A stretch of 64,000 nt of DNA from Notamacropus eugenii (lineage: Eukaryota; Chordata; Mammalia; Diprotodontia; Macropodidae). How positions within the stretch are numbered: position 1 is the first letter of the stretch; each line of letters starts with the position of its first letter. The position numbers were made by a program, and so were the translations under genes. Below are positions 12,490 through 46,940 of this stretch, piece after piece. Under the pieces are notes generated by a model. It made no database searches. It was not told where the DNA came from and worked only from the letters and a program-made list of their open reading frames with translations. Location: the NCBI RefSeq assembly GCF_028372415.1, contig NC_092877.1:387425342-387489341 (forward strand), given 5' to 3'.

Positions 12490-12805
12490 TTGCCAAGGAG
12501 TCCCCAGGCTTCCAGCTACCCTGGCCCTCAGCTCGGTGTTGTCCTCGACTCCTCCCTTTGCCTCAGCCTCAGACCCAACCAGTGGCCAAGCCTCATGGAT
12601 TCTACTTGCTCAGCATCTCCTGTCTGCCCCCAAATGACCACTCCCACAGTCACTGACCTAGCTCAGACCCTCGTAACCAAGAACTTGCTGATTGGTTTCC
12701 ATCCTACTCTACCAAACTGCCAAAGCGAGAGTCCAAAAGCAAAGGTCTGACAAGGTCACCTCCTTGCTCACCAAGCTTCTGTGATTCCCGTTACCCCAGC
12801 TTGAC
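12490..12805 (+). repeat. L2 LINE fragment
   Basis: cagctcggtgttgtcctcga then ctcctccctt and gaccactcccacagtcactg resemble the L2 region also seen at 54.4 and 44.7 kb. Degenerate. Confidence 0.55.
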
Positions 12806-12807
12806 AC

Positions 12808-13040
12808 GTAAATTAATAGCTAGCATTTGTATATTGCTTTCAGTTTAGAAAGCACTTTGCAAATATTCTCTCTTTATCCTCACATCGACCGTGGTGGTGG
12901 GGTACTGCAATCATCTCCATCTTACAGATGAGGAAACTGAGACTGAGAGGGGTCAAGGGATTTGCCTAAGGTCACACAGCCAGGAAGTTTCCAGCTCCAG
13001 GCCCAGTGCTCTATCCATTGCATCATCCAGTTGTCTCATG
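12808..13040 (-). repeat. MIR element
   Basis: attaatagctagcatttgta, gaaagcactttgcaaatatt, tcttacagatgaggaaactg and ggtcacacagccaggaagtt form a nearly complete reverse-oriented MIR. Confidence 0.88.
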
Positions 13041-13329
13041 GTTCACGACATTCCATCTCCTGTGTCTATGCCTTTGCTCAAGGCTCCCCCTCCCCCAACC
13101 TCCACTATGCTTGGAATTCTAAGAATCTCTGGATTTCAGCTGGCAAAAATCATAAAAAATAGAAGCAGCTGATATTGGAGAAGCTGCAGCAAGAGAGGCA
13201 CACCACTACGTGGTTAGTGGAGCTACAAGCCACCTCCCGGATATCTTCACCACTACCACCCCTTTCCAGCTTGCTTTCATTTTTGTCTTCCCAGATCAGA
13301 AAAGAAGCTCCTCTGGGGCAGCCCCTGAC

Positions 13330-13402
13330 TTTCTTTGTGCTTCTATTTGCACCCCTAGTCCTTAGCACTGTGCCTGGCACACAGCAAGGACTTCACAGGT
13401 AC
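13330..13402 (+). repeat. L2 LINE 3' end
   Basis: acccctagtccttagcactg then tgcctggcacacagcaagga match the L2 terminus. Confidence 0.65.
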
Positions 13403-13595
13403 ATGACATGTCCCGTCACATTGCCCAGTCGCTAATATGAAGAGCTGGCCTCATCATAGGTGGCAGTTTCCAGTCAAGGAGATGAAATCACATGGTGAGA
13501 CCCCAAAAGTATTCTGCTTATATCTGCATAACCAAATCACCCCACTCATGTCCGTTTGGGCCGTCATCCCTCGACTCAACACTTGGAGGTGACTC

Positions 13596-13815
13596 TATTT
13601 CCATCTCTTTCTTTTCTCTCCCTGCCTTTCCTCTTGTCTCTGTAGCTCTGTTTCTGTCCAAGTCTCTCTGGCTCTCTTCTCTCTGTCTTGCCTCTCCTGT
13701 CTCTGTTTCTGTCTCTCTCTCTTTGTGTCTCTGTCTCTCCCTCTCTCAATCTCTCTCTTCCTCTCCTCTACGTCTCCTCTCTGTCTTTGTCTCTGTCTCT
13801 GTCTCTGTCTCTGGA
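13596..13815 (+). repeat. Pyrimidine-rich (TCTG/TCTC)n microsatellite
   Basis: The tract is almost entirely C and T with scattered G, ending in five TCTGTC-type repeats at 13784-13812. Frames through it are Ser-Leu repeats without meaning. Confidence 0.85.
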
Positions 13816-14499
13816 CCTGGCAGCTGGCTGCCCCCAAATGCACCTCAAAGCTCAGTCCATCCACAAGGGAGCTTATTACCAGTGGAGAGACCTGGCCAAC
13901 TCTTCAGCAGTGCTGAGCATTTCCCAGTGTCTCCAGATAAACATACCCTTCCCTGCCCCCAAAACATCCTTCTCTGGCTCTCATCCCTGTCCCAGGGGGA
14001 GCTGGCTCCTTCCTTCTCTTGCCCTTGTCCTTCTCTAGAATGCATGGCACACCCCCCCAGGAACGAAGGGCACTCCCCTGGGGCCATAAATGAAGGGTCA
14101 CTCCAAGGTGCGCTGGACTGAAGCAGGTATTTACACTGTCCTGTGGCGGGGAGTCGCCATCTCGCCGTGAGGATGGTCAACAAGGTGATGACAGATGCCA
14201 TTCACACGTCTCTTTAGTCAGTCACTCTGTAATTAATGGGGCCTCCTTCATTGGAAGCTGGCTCTCTAGGACCTCCTCAGGAGCCCCCAAGGCTCATGGG
14301 TGTCTGCATTGGAGGACAGTCAGAGCCCGAGTTATCAGTCAGCTTCAGAGGAGAAAGAAACAGCTTTTGGGCAAGGGCAGGGATTGGACTGGAGGAAGAG
14401 CAAGGGGAATTGCAGAGGTCTGGAGATGAGGTAAGGAGGGACAAAATAGTAAAGGGAAGTAAGAGGGTCTCCTTGGTGGCCCCTGGGACTCTTTCAAAG

Positions 14500-15122
14500 A
14501 ACTTTGTGAGAGACAGCAAAAAGTGAAGTTTCCACAGAAGTTATCAGCTGATGAAATCATTGAGAATAAGTCAGGTAATAATAAAGTTAGCAGACTGAAG
14601 CTGGTCTCAACCAATCAGGAGACAGACAGTGGCCTTCAGAAAGTCACAAAATTTTTTATAAGAAGGTCTAGGCCTGAAACTGGCCTGAACCAGTAGGGAA
14701 ATATTACTGGGAATAACTTGGAGAAAGTTTTTCTTCACTGCACTTGCTTAATGAATCTCATGTACATAAGCAGACACACCCTGCATGAAAGTATCCCTTC
14801 GTTTTCTGATCATGAGTCCTATGTTGAAGCAGGTTTGGGAGGGGGGATCACCCAAAGGTGGTGACATAATGGGCATGTAGAAGAGATGGTGACCTAATGG
14901 AGAAGGACCAATGTGTCTCCTGGTGGGAGGATCTGTCTTGAACTAATGGCATATAGCTCACCTGGCTTCTGCACTCACTGCTCTTCCTTCTTAAGGAGGG
15001 GTTGAGCCCACTTTGGCCAAAGCATTCAATTCCTCTGAATTCTGCTGCAATAAATTTTCCTTGATACCTTATTAGCATCAAGCGTGTCTCTAACAACTTG
15101 ACCAAGGAAAATCCTCTTTCAG
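14500..15122 (+). mobile_element. Possible solo LTR of an ancient endogenous retrovirus
   Basis: The stretch lacks MIR/L2 motifs and has an LTR-like order: CCAAT box at 14611, a TATA-like ttataa at about 14652, a CT-rich element before 14995, AATAAA at 15051-15056, then a U5-like stretch ending ..cctctttca near 15121. The boundaries and a target duplication were not established, and no gag-pol-env sequence is present. It could equally be unique sequence with a chance polyadenylation motif. Confidence 0.35.
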
Positions 15123-15386
15123 TCAGCCACCAATGGGCACTTGGTAAAAGTCTCTCTGAAGAGTTCTGAGCAGAGTCCAGGCACCTCTCCCCCTCCACAC
15201 CTCAGAGAACCTTGAGGAGATGCTGAGGGGAAAGCCTCCAACTCTGGGGCCCCATAAGCTGCCCTTTGCCCAGTTCTGAGCTGGAGGCATCTGGCTGCCC
15301 TCCCCCTCTCTGGTGGGTGACTGAAGGGGATGGAAAGCCCAAGAAGGCAGAAATACACATTCACACATTTTCTCAGCAAAACTTCT

Positions 15387-15392
15387 TTTATT
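15387..15392 (-). terminator. Candidate polyadenylation signal AATAAA on the minus strand
   Basis: The minus strand reads AATAAAAG here. About 15-35 bases downstream comes the GU-rich tgtgtgaatgtgtattt (15373 toward 15350), the expected arrangement of a cleavage site. It could end the ATP2A3 transcript 7.9 kb beyond the exon-21-like block, or another minus-strand RNA. I found no clear coding exon joined to it. Confidence 0.35.
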
Positions 15393-16015
15393 TCTATAAC
15401 CCCATGAGTATATGCCAATCATCTGTGCCAACCCAGAGCATCCCTTCGGCCCCCAAACCCTGTGCCAAACTATATCACAGCTGGCTACTATCACATGCAG
15501 GTGGAAAGGAATTACAGTTTTTGCATATGAAAACAGAAAACTTCATTTGGTGTTGACTTTCTGCCCAAGGGAAGAGTTCCAGGTGAATGGGCTGAGGGTG
15601 GTCCACCTGTGCAGACTTCCTAAGCCACAGCCCCAGGAGGTCTCAGGGTCCCCTCCTCCTGGGGGGAACTTTTTTTGTACAGAAGGAGACAAAAGCGGGG
15701 CTCCCTGACCTCCATCTCACCCTCTCCCCTGCAGCTCACTCCTCCCAGACCTGGAGTACAGGGCCCATGGGCATGGATCCCAGAGTCCTTCATTGGGAGT
15801 GACCAAAGGGCTCCTTCGCCTTTCGCTGCTCACTCCATGAATCCTACTTTGGCCAATGCTCAGGCTCCTCGAACCGATGGGAAGATGAGGATTCTTGACT
15901 AAGTGTGGGGTTCCAAGAAAGAGATTCAGACCCAAGGATCCAGCACACCAATCAACATGCTGGGGCAGGTCATAGGATGCACATGTTGGGTCTGGCCTCT
16001 CCTGCCCATGTACCT

Positions 16016-16860
16016 TGCACAGAATCTCAGAGCTGGAAAGAGCCTTTGAGGTCATCTGGTGCAGAATATGGGGCAGCCAGGGGCCCTACAGGGGACAGAG
16101 CGCCAGGCCTGGAGTCAGGAAGACCTGAGGTCAAATCCAGCATCAGACACTCACTAGCTGAAGTGACTCTGGGCAAGTCACTTCACCCTGTTTGCCTCAG
16201 TTTCCTTGTCTGTAAAATGAGGACCCTGGAGGAGGAAATGACAAACCACTCCTGTGTCTTTGCTGAGAAAACCTCAAATGGGGTCAGAAAGAGTCAGACA
16301 AAACTGAAAGGATCAGACAACAACAGTGTAAAGTGCCTGTTCCTGAGCAGGAATACCCTGGAAACCATGTCTGCCACATGGGCCTCTGGCCTTGAAGACC
16401 TCCAGGGACGGAGAACTCACTACTATCGACTTTTGGCCATGTCAGGAATCTCTTCTTTGTCCTCTGAGTGAAATCTACCTCCTGACATGTCCTCCTTTGC
16501 TGCTAGTTCTGCCTAGAAGGGCTCCTCAAATGCTTGAAAAGGGAGTTCATTCTTTCCCTCCCAGGCCCTTTCATCCAGCACAAACATGCCCAGATTCTCC
16601 AAACAATCCTTGTGTGGCACAGACTTGAGACTGTTGCCTATCCACTTGTCAAGGTCTTTCCTAGACTCTGTTGCCCAGAATGGAATGTCCTCCCCCAGAT
16701 TAGTCCCATCAGCTGCCACATCATGCCTCTGCCATGTGCCACATTCCTGCCAACAGCTGCCCAGATGTGCCTACCCCTTCTCTCATTTGGGCCATTGACT
16801 TTTTGAACCAAATGTAGCACTTTTCATTTTTCCCAGTTAAACTTGTCATAGTACTGTGCA
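16016..16860 (-). mobile_element. CR1/L3-like LINE fragment interrupted by a SINE
   Basis: cagagctggaaagagccttt then gaggtcatctg before the SINE, and cttgaagacctccagggacg, gagaactcactactatcgac, tctccaaacaatccttgtgt and gttgcccagaatggaatgtc after it, reproduce the antisense CR1/L3 3' region in the right order. The SINE at about 16062-16335 divides it. Confidence 0.7.
16062..16335 (+). mobile_element. Marsupial-type MIR-derived SINE, near full length
   Basis: It has a tRNA-like head (cctggagtcaggaagacctg then aggtcaaatccagcatcaga), a core (gggcaagtcacttcaccctg, tgcctcagtttccttgtctg) and the tail aatgacaaaccactcctgtg .. agagtcagacaaaactgaaa. This tail is typical of marsupial SINEs and is the best single pointer to a marsupial source. 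Confidence 0.85.
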
Positions 16861-17439
16861 AAATCAGGGATTCCTATGTTCTTACACTACAGATGGTGCT
16901 CAAGAAATGTGCTTAAAGTGGGCGGGGGGGGGGTGGTGGCAGAGAGCACTGGGATATGAGGATGTGCTCAGGAAAGGGCTCCCCACAGACTCCTCAGAGG
17001 AGCTGCCCATTGCGAATGACTGCTAAGTGCAGAGGGCCGCCCACCAGCTGCCCGGCTTGGGGCAGGGAGGCTGCCTGGTAAAGCAGGACCACACCAGCCA
17101 AACCTACCCAGGAGGAGGACCTAAGAGTGGCTTAGGGCCAAATTCTCTTTCTGTGACACTTGTCAAGTTGGGGTTTCCTTTGCTTAAGGCAAGGGACACC
17201 TGCCCCCAATCCAAGTAGGAAAGCCCTGTGGGGAGGAATGCTGGGGGATGACCTCCGGGAGTGGAGTCTGTGTGCCACCAGCACCTACCCCCCAACTACA
17301 AGAGTTTGCTCTCCCCTCCTCTTCCTCCTCCCAGGTTAACATTCATCCCTCCTGCTTTGAGTGGGGCCAGGGCAGGGGAGGAGAGAGGATCTCTACTGAT
17401 AAGACTTGGAATATTCCACCCGCTTCCTTGCTCAGCACC

Positions 17440-17525
17440 CCGGATACTGTTACTTTGGAGAAGTGCGTCCATGCTCTGGGCCTCAGTTTCCCCATTTGTC
17501 AACTGAGGAGTTGGACCTGTGACAT
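17440..17525 (+). repeat. MIR fragment
   Basis: gggcctcagtttccccattt followed by gtcaactgaggagttggacc is the MIR core. Confidence 0.65.
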
Positions 17526-19424
17526 TCCAGTCTTCTGTTCCTCTCATTCCTCAGGCTCTCATCTCTAGCTCTTCACAGCTTGACTTTGAGCTTCCGCACA
17601 CATGCCCATCACTCCTGCAAATGCAGCACCCCACTTCCTGGCCGTTTCTGTGTTAGGGGTCTCACTTCCTGAGGGGCCCCAGCTTTAGTAGGCATGCTGC
17701 TCTCCTTGGCCTCTGTCCTTCCAGGCCCACAGTGCCCAGATTTTTACTGAGCCCCCTGTCCTAATAGCCTGAATGACAGGGGAGAGAGGATGAAGGCCTG
17801 GAGCCATCTGGAGGACCTGGGGCCCTGCTTTTCCCACCTTCCCCAGTCTCCTGGAGCCCTGCCATCTGCTTCCCTCCTCATCTTCCTCCCTCAAACCCTC
17901 CCTTCCTCCCTCAATGCCAGCTATGATGGTCTTCAAGTCGGGGAGCTGGGGGGGCAGGGGCAGTTACCCAGGTCCTTCAAGTTTTCTGAGGCTTTAGTGG
18001 GGGGCTCAGTGGGAGACCAAGCATAGGTTGATCTGGTTGTAGGGGATGGGGGATGGTAACCCAGGCTGGACAGACAGAAGGTGGCCTACTGTCCCTCCCT
18101 AAACTGTTACCCCCAATGCTCCCTCTCCTGCCGCTGCCTCTACCCACCCTCCAAGCCAAGGAGTACCCAGAGCCCTGAGAATTGCGACCACTAAAACCCC
18201 TCAAAGATGGCAAAACAGTGGCGGCAGGGAGGGCAGAGTTGGAGGTGCCGTCAGCCCAGGGGCAGCTGCTCAAGTGATGTTTTCCTTCAGAGACAAACAG
18301 TAAAGTTCTCTATACAAAGGCCTGACCTCCCAAGCCCTGCCCCACCCCACCCCACCCTCAATGGACTATGGACGGTATGGGGTCTCCTGGGGCCAGAGCC
18401 CCTCCAGGGGATTGTGAACAAGCCCAAAGGTGCCGAGGACAGGAAGCTGAGGAAGCCCTCCATTCTTCTGCCTCCCTCCCAGCTTCGAGGAACATCCAAA
18501 TGCTAGAAATAACTCCAGGTGTCCTTTTGTCCATTCACTCCTGTCCCCTTCTTCCTCCCCCGCCCCAGTTGGAGCCAGTCAAGAGGAAGGGTCTGATCTG
18601 TCCCTTCCAAGATCTCCAGGAGCCAGGATCAGAAAAGAATGAGCCTGACTTTCTGGATTCAGAAGCAGGGTTTCCACCTTCAACAGTCACTTCCTCTGGC
18701 CCCTGGGGGTCGGAGGCAGAAGGGGGGAATCAAGCTTATGGGCTAGAGCTTAGAGGGAAACCAATGGCTGCAGACCCAGGACCACTGTGTCCATATGAGA
18801 CAGGCCCCCCCAACTCAGCCTGCTTGCAAATGGGCTGGCTCAGGTAGGAAAAGCAGGGGACTTCAGAGTGCTGTCATCTCCAGAAGGGCCCCGAGAATTG
18901 GGGCGCTGTCCATCTGGCCCTGGTCCTTTGGCAGTCCTAATCCAGTCTGGAGAGTTGTCCCCACAGGTCCACATTGGGCTCCCTTTTCCAACACCAAAGG
19001 TGGTCTGGGCCTGGGTGGGAGCAGCTCGAACCCTGCACAGCTGTCTGGTTAAGGCTGGTGACTTGCCAAGGTCAAGGTGCCTACCTGGGCAGGTGGGGTG
19101 GTCCCCCAGGTCCGGGCGAGGGGAGAGGCCTCTGTCTCTGTTTACTAGGTCAGCCTGAAAGGAGTCACTTGCTCTCATAGGGGCTGGAGTGAGGGGGGGA
19201 GGTGGGGGTGGGGAGACTTTCTTAAGAGCCAGGCTAGAGAGCCGCTGTTCTACACCTCCCCAACCCCACCCCAGGCTGGCAGAGACTTAGGCAAGGAACC
19301 CAGGGAGCAATGCCAGGAGGACCATGGAGACTGCAGGAGAACCCTGGCCACTGGACGAAACCCCAAAGGTGGACAGAGGGCTTTTCAGGGCCTAAGGGGA
19401 GAGGGTGTGCTGGCTCTAGGGTGA

Positions 19425-19670
19425 GAAGACCTAAGTGTAGTCCAGCTCTGCCTCTCACTGGCTGTGAGAGCTCAGATATTCCCACAGCTCCTGGGCAAAG
19501 AGGGAAGTGATGGAGGGAGGGAAGGGTGATGGGTCTGGGACCATGCATATTCTGCCTCTGCCCCTTCCTCCCTGTCCAGTCACCTCCCTCGGTCTCAGTT
19601 TCCACATCTGCAGAAAGAGGGCAAGGATGGATGGCCTCTGAGGCCCTCTCCAGCTCCATGTTGATGACAT
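19425..19670 (+). repeat. MIR fragments
   Basis: ctgcctctcactggctgtga and, after a gap, ggtctcagtttccacatctg plus ggatggcctctgaggccctc resemble one interrupted forward MIR or two pieces. Confidence 0.5.
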
Positions 19671-19884
19671 GAAGTAAAATCTCCGAAACTTGCCTTCCTG
19701 GGTATATGAGGAAATGCTTAGATGGACGCTGTGGATGAGGAGGGGGCACTAGATGCCAAGAAAGTCTGTAGGCCTGATGCCAGTGTGCCCATTACACAGC
19801 TCTGCCTGAGTCACAGGGCCAGAAGAGTGAAGGCGTCTGGGGCAGAGGCAAGCCTCCCAGAGAATGAGCAGCCTCACACCTGGG

Positions 19885-19995
19885 CCTCTGAGAGAGAGGG
19901 AGAGAGAGACAACACAGAGAAGCGGCACAGAGAGATGTAAGGAGACAGTCAAGGGACAGATGGGGGCGGGAAGAGAGGGGGGAGAGGGAGGGAGG

Positions 19996-20048
<53 letters not shown>

Positions 20049-20222
20049 AGGGAGGGAGGGAGGGAGGGAGGGATAGAGAGAGGGAGAGAGGGAGAGAGGG
20101 AGAGAGAGAGAGAGAGAGAGGGAGAGAGGGAGGGAGAGAGGGAGGGAGAGAGGGAGAGAGGGAGAGACGGAGAGAGGAAGGGAGAAGGGGAGGGGAGGGG
20201 AGGGGAGGGGAGGGGAGGGGAA
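19885..20222 (+). repeat. 330-bp polypurine tract (GA/GGGA/AGGGG)
   Basis: Nearly all G and A: GA repeats, then (GGGA)n, GAGAGG units and about seven AGGGG units at 20186-20220. The complementary strand is polypyrimidine. Frames across it are artefacts. Confidence 0.95.
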
Positions 20223-20524
20223 GACAGACAATGAATCAGACAGGAGTGGGGGAGAGGCAGAGGCCCGAGGAGGGTAGGGACTGCAGACAAAGGTGAACCA
20301 AAACCCCAAATCAAATGGAGGGGCAGGAATCCAAAGAATCCAAATGTTGCTTGTAGGCATTCAGTGGCCAGCAGAGCAGCTGGCAGCAGAGCCAGTCCCT
20401 GAGGCTTCAGGCAGAAAGATAACGCGGAGAGTGAGTGGGGGCCCCATCAGTCATTTCTTGTCCTTTACTTCTAAAAGAAAAAAAGTATTTTGGGGAAAAC
20501 CCCCAAATCATAGTTAAAGTATGC

Positions 20525-20720
20525 AGCAGACCTAAGGACCGCTGACGTTTACACGCCGCCCTACGGCTTGCACACTTATCTTTATACACATTATCTCAAT
20601 CGAGCATTACCTAGGCAGTGAAAATTCTTAGTATCTCCATTTTACAGATGGGAAAACAGGATCACACAGAACCTCAACAGCTGACGCGTCCAAGGTAGGA
20701 TCTGAACTTAAGCCAGCGTG
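20525..20720 (-). repeat. MIR fragment
   Basis: catctccattttacagatgg then gaaaacag and ggtaggatctgaacttaagc match reverse-oriented MIR; the outer part is more diverged. Confidence 0.7.
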
Positions 20721-20753
20721 TTCTCTCTCTGTCTCTCTCTCACGAGTGTGTGC

Positions 20754-20813
20754 AAATGCATGCATGCACACACACACATAAAAACACACACACACGCATG
20801 CACACACACACAC
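20754..20813 (+). repeat. (CA)n microsatellite, interrupted
   Basis: Alternating CA with ATGCATGC interruptions. Confidence 0.9.
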
Positions 20814-20869
20814 CAACCTCACATTGGAAAGGACTTCAGTGACCACCTAAAAATGGTGCCCCATCTCCT

Positions 20870-21640
20870 CTAAGGTTTCCTCTATGATCCTCTGCAAGTT
20901 ATCTCATGCATTCACAAAGATAGTGCTGAGCAAGGTTTCCTCCTAAGCTGCCTGAGGTTGGGGGCAGGCAATGGCCAATCCCTGACCTAGTTCCGCTGCT
21001 CTCGGACCAAGAATCACCCTTCACAACATCTCTGACCCTCAATGGTCATTCAGCCTCTGGCTGAAGACATCCAGAGCTGGAGGAGCTCCCTGCCTCCCAA
21101 GGCAGCCCATTCCACTCATGAAGCGTCTCAGGTGTTAGGTAATTTCCCTTACACTCGGCCCAAATCTTCCTTTCTGCATCTTCCCAAATCTGAGTTGGTC
21201 CAAGAGCTCCTTGTGCAGCCACATTTCTCTTGGTTCCTCCCTCAGGGCCGAGAACAAGACTGATTCCTGTTCATCTCAGCTGATGACAGCTCTCACTCTC
21301 CCCTCCCCAAGTCTTCTCTCCCAAAGGCTGACCAGCCCCAGGCCATGCTGCATAAAATATGAAGGTCCAAGTGTTCCAGATTCCCCCCATCTGGCCACGT
21401 TTCCCAAAGTGCGCGGCCCAGAACTGAGCACAGCAGCCTGGGTGGCTCCCCATCCCTCATGCTGTCTGGTTCTGTGGTCTCTCTTCTGTGCCTGGGCAGC
21501 AGACATCCCATCTCCTCCCCTTCCATCTCCTGCTCTAGGATGTGGCCCTTTTTCCAGACTATTAGGTGCTTTGGGGATTCTAGGCCCCTGTAACCCTCCA
21601 TGGTCAGCCAGTGATCATGGCCCTTTCAGCCTGGTTGTTG
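20870..21640 (-). mobile_element. CR1/L3-like LINE fragment
   Basis: Motifs in order: ctccctgcctcccaaggcag, cccattccactcatgaagcg, ggtaatttcccttacactcg, cttcccaaatctgagttggt, aaaggctgaccagccccagg and gcggcccagaactgagcaca. These follow the antisense CR1/L3 3' part known from vertebrate genomes. Long but diverged. Confidence 0.7.
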
Positions 21641-21945
21641 GATGAGCTCTGAGTTCACTGTTTGCCCTGGCCTCCTCATTGTCCACAGTGTTTCAAAAAC
21701 AAATGGCAAGGCCTCTGAGCAGCGCCCCTGGGCCCCTTTCTGGGGAGTGTAGACTCTCCACACTTGCTGTCCTGTTTCCTAGGTGGAACTGGAGGCATCC
21801 ACGATAGCAGCGAACCTGCCTCCTCTCCTCTCTCACTGCGGCTCAGCCTTCAGATAACGGGGTGCGTGCTTTTCCTTCCCTCCCCCTCCTCTCCTTAAGA
21901 ACTCTCACTAATTCCTGACAGCTCTGGCTCCCTCCCCATTTCCTT

Positions 21946-21989
21946 CGCAGTCAGGCTGGATTCCCTCCGCAGTCAGGCTGGATTCCCTC
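21946..21989. repeat. 22-bp tandem duplication
   Basis: cgcagtcaggctggattccc then tc occurs twice in direct succession without change. Confidence 0.85.
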
Positions 21990-22559
21990 TCTCCAGAGCC
22001 CAGGAGCTGCTCTGGAAGAGCAGGGACAAGTGGTCCCAAAGGACTCCCACGCCTCGGTGGAGCCTGGGGTGGGGGGGGCGGTGAGGGCTCCTCCTCCCAT
22101 AAATCACGAGGGAGAGTCAGGCCCAGTCACCAGCCTCCAGGGAAACTTCCCTACAAGGCTTCATGGCTGGCTTGGGAACACACTGGTATCTTGTCTCTCA
22201 CTCCCCGACTCCTGGCCTCAGACGCTTCTCATTAATCCGGGAGTTATTCCCAGAGAGGCCTCAGTCTGGGGCAGCCAGATGTGGCCCCAGATGTGCTCAG
22301 AAGCTAGGACTGGCTGGGCGGGTCCACTGCAGGAGGAGGCCGTCCCTGAGGTAAATCCCTGCCTGTGTTCTTTCCTTGGTGCTCATGAGGGCCAAATTCA
22401 CTGACCAAGTTTGTCCTCCTCCCGACCCCCAAGGTCTGTCCTGGACTCTAACCAGTAAGGCAGTTCAGTTCCCATGTCCATGGGCTTGAGTCCCTTATCC
22501 CAGAGACTGCTGTTGCCAAGTACCCTCCCACCCTCAGACCTCATGGTAGCCCAGGGGCA

Positions 22560-22790
22560 AACACACACAAACATGCACACACACGTGTACACACACATGC
22601 ACATATGCATACACACACTCACATGCAGGCACGTGCACACTCACATGCAGGTACACACACATGTATGCACATGCACATGTATATGAGCACACACATACAT
22701 GCACGCATGCATATGTACATAAGCACATGTATACACATGCACACATACACAATGCAAACCCCCCCCCCCAAGCATATGTACACACACTAA
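22560..22790 (+). repeat. (CA/CACATG)n microsatellite
   Basis: Alternating purine-pyrimidine DNA of CACA, CATGCA and ATGTAC units over 230 bp, closed by a C9 run at about 22761. Alternating purine-pyrimidine sequence of this kind is able to form Z-DNA. The frames here are artefacts. Confidence 0.9.
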
Positions 22791-23246
22791 AGGAGGGCAG
22801 GGTGGGGGGGGACGAAGCAGGGGAGCCTCGCTCAGCCCAGTCCCAGCCCCGGCCCCAGCCCTGGGTTCTCTGCTGACCCCAGCCTCTTCCAGTCTCTGCC
22901 TGAAGTGTACAGGCCCTGCCTGCGGCCACTGCACTGGCCTGAGTCCTGGCTCTTCTCTCCAAGCCTTGGAAGAATCCCTCAGGGCAGTACCAGACATGGT
23001 CGCTCCAAGGAGGCCAACGTCAGACAAGGGGTTTTTGTTCTTTTAAAGTAAACGTTTTTTAGCTTGGACAGGGAACATGCCATCAGGGGCCATGGGAGGG
23101 GAAGGTTTTTTATCGCCTGGAATGACGCCTCAGCTCTATGTATAGCAGGTCCCAAGGGCACCCTCTGACCTCAGGGACATTCTTGCCCTGGATCCCGCCT
23201 TCACATTCCCTGAGTCTGGGATATGGTGGGTGGAGGGGCACAGGCC

Positions 23247-46940
<23,694 letters not shown>

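Larger units (their letters stand above)
6566..23246. other. Interval between P2RX1 and ATP2A3: repeats, no recognised gene
   Basis: This 16.7-kb interval contains the P2RX1 5' flank and the ATP2A3 3' flank or remaining 3' exons. The many open frames are GC-rich shadows or LINE remnants, including a 347-codon frame at 11293-12336. Stretches without a recognisable element are 7220-8150, 8480-10070, 11620-12420, 13820-14500, 15130-15380, 17530-19420 and 21990-22555. Confidence 0.6.

Noticed and set aside
19749..20360. 203-codon Ser-Pro-Leu-rich frame
   Set aside because: It is the complement of the polypurine tract; low-complexity DNA keeps frames open by chance.
22922..22965. Possible final ATP2A3 exon (minus strand, GEKSQDS-like)
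   Set aside because: It resembles the SERCA3a tail EEMSQK only loosely, and phase and splice acceptor are unconvincing.
22534..23027. Cys/His/Val-rich frames
   Set aside because: They read the CA/CACATG microsatellite and are not zinc-finger proteins.
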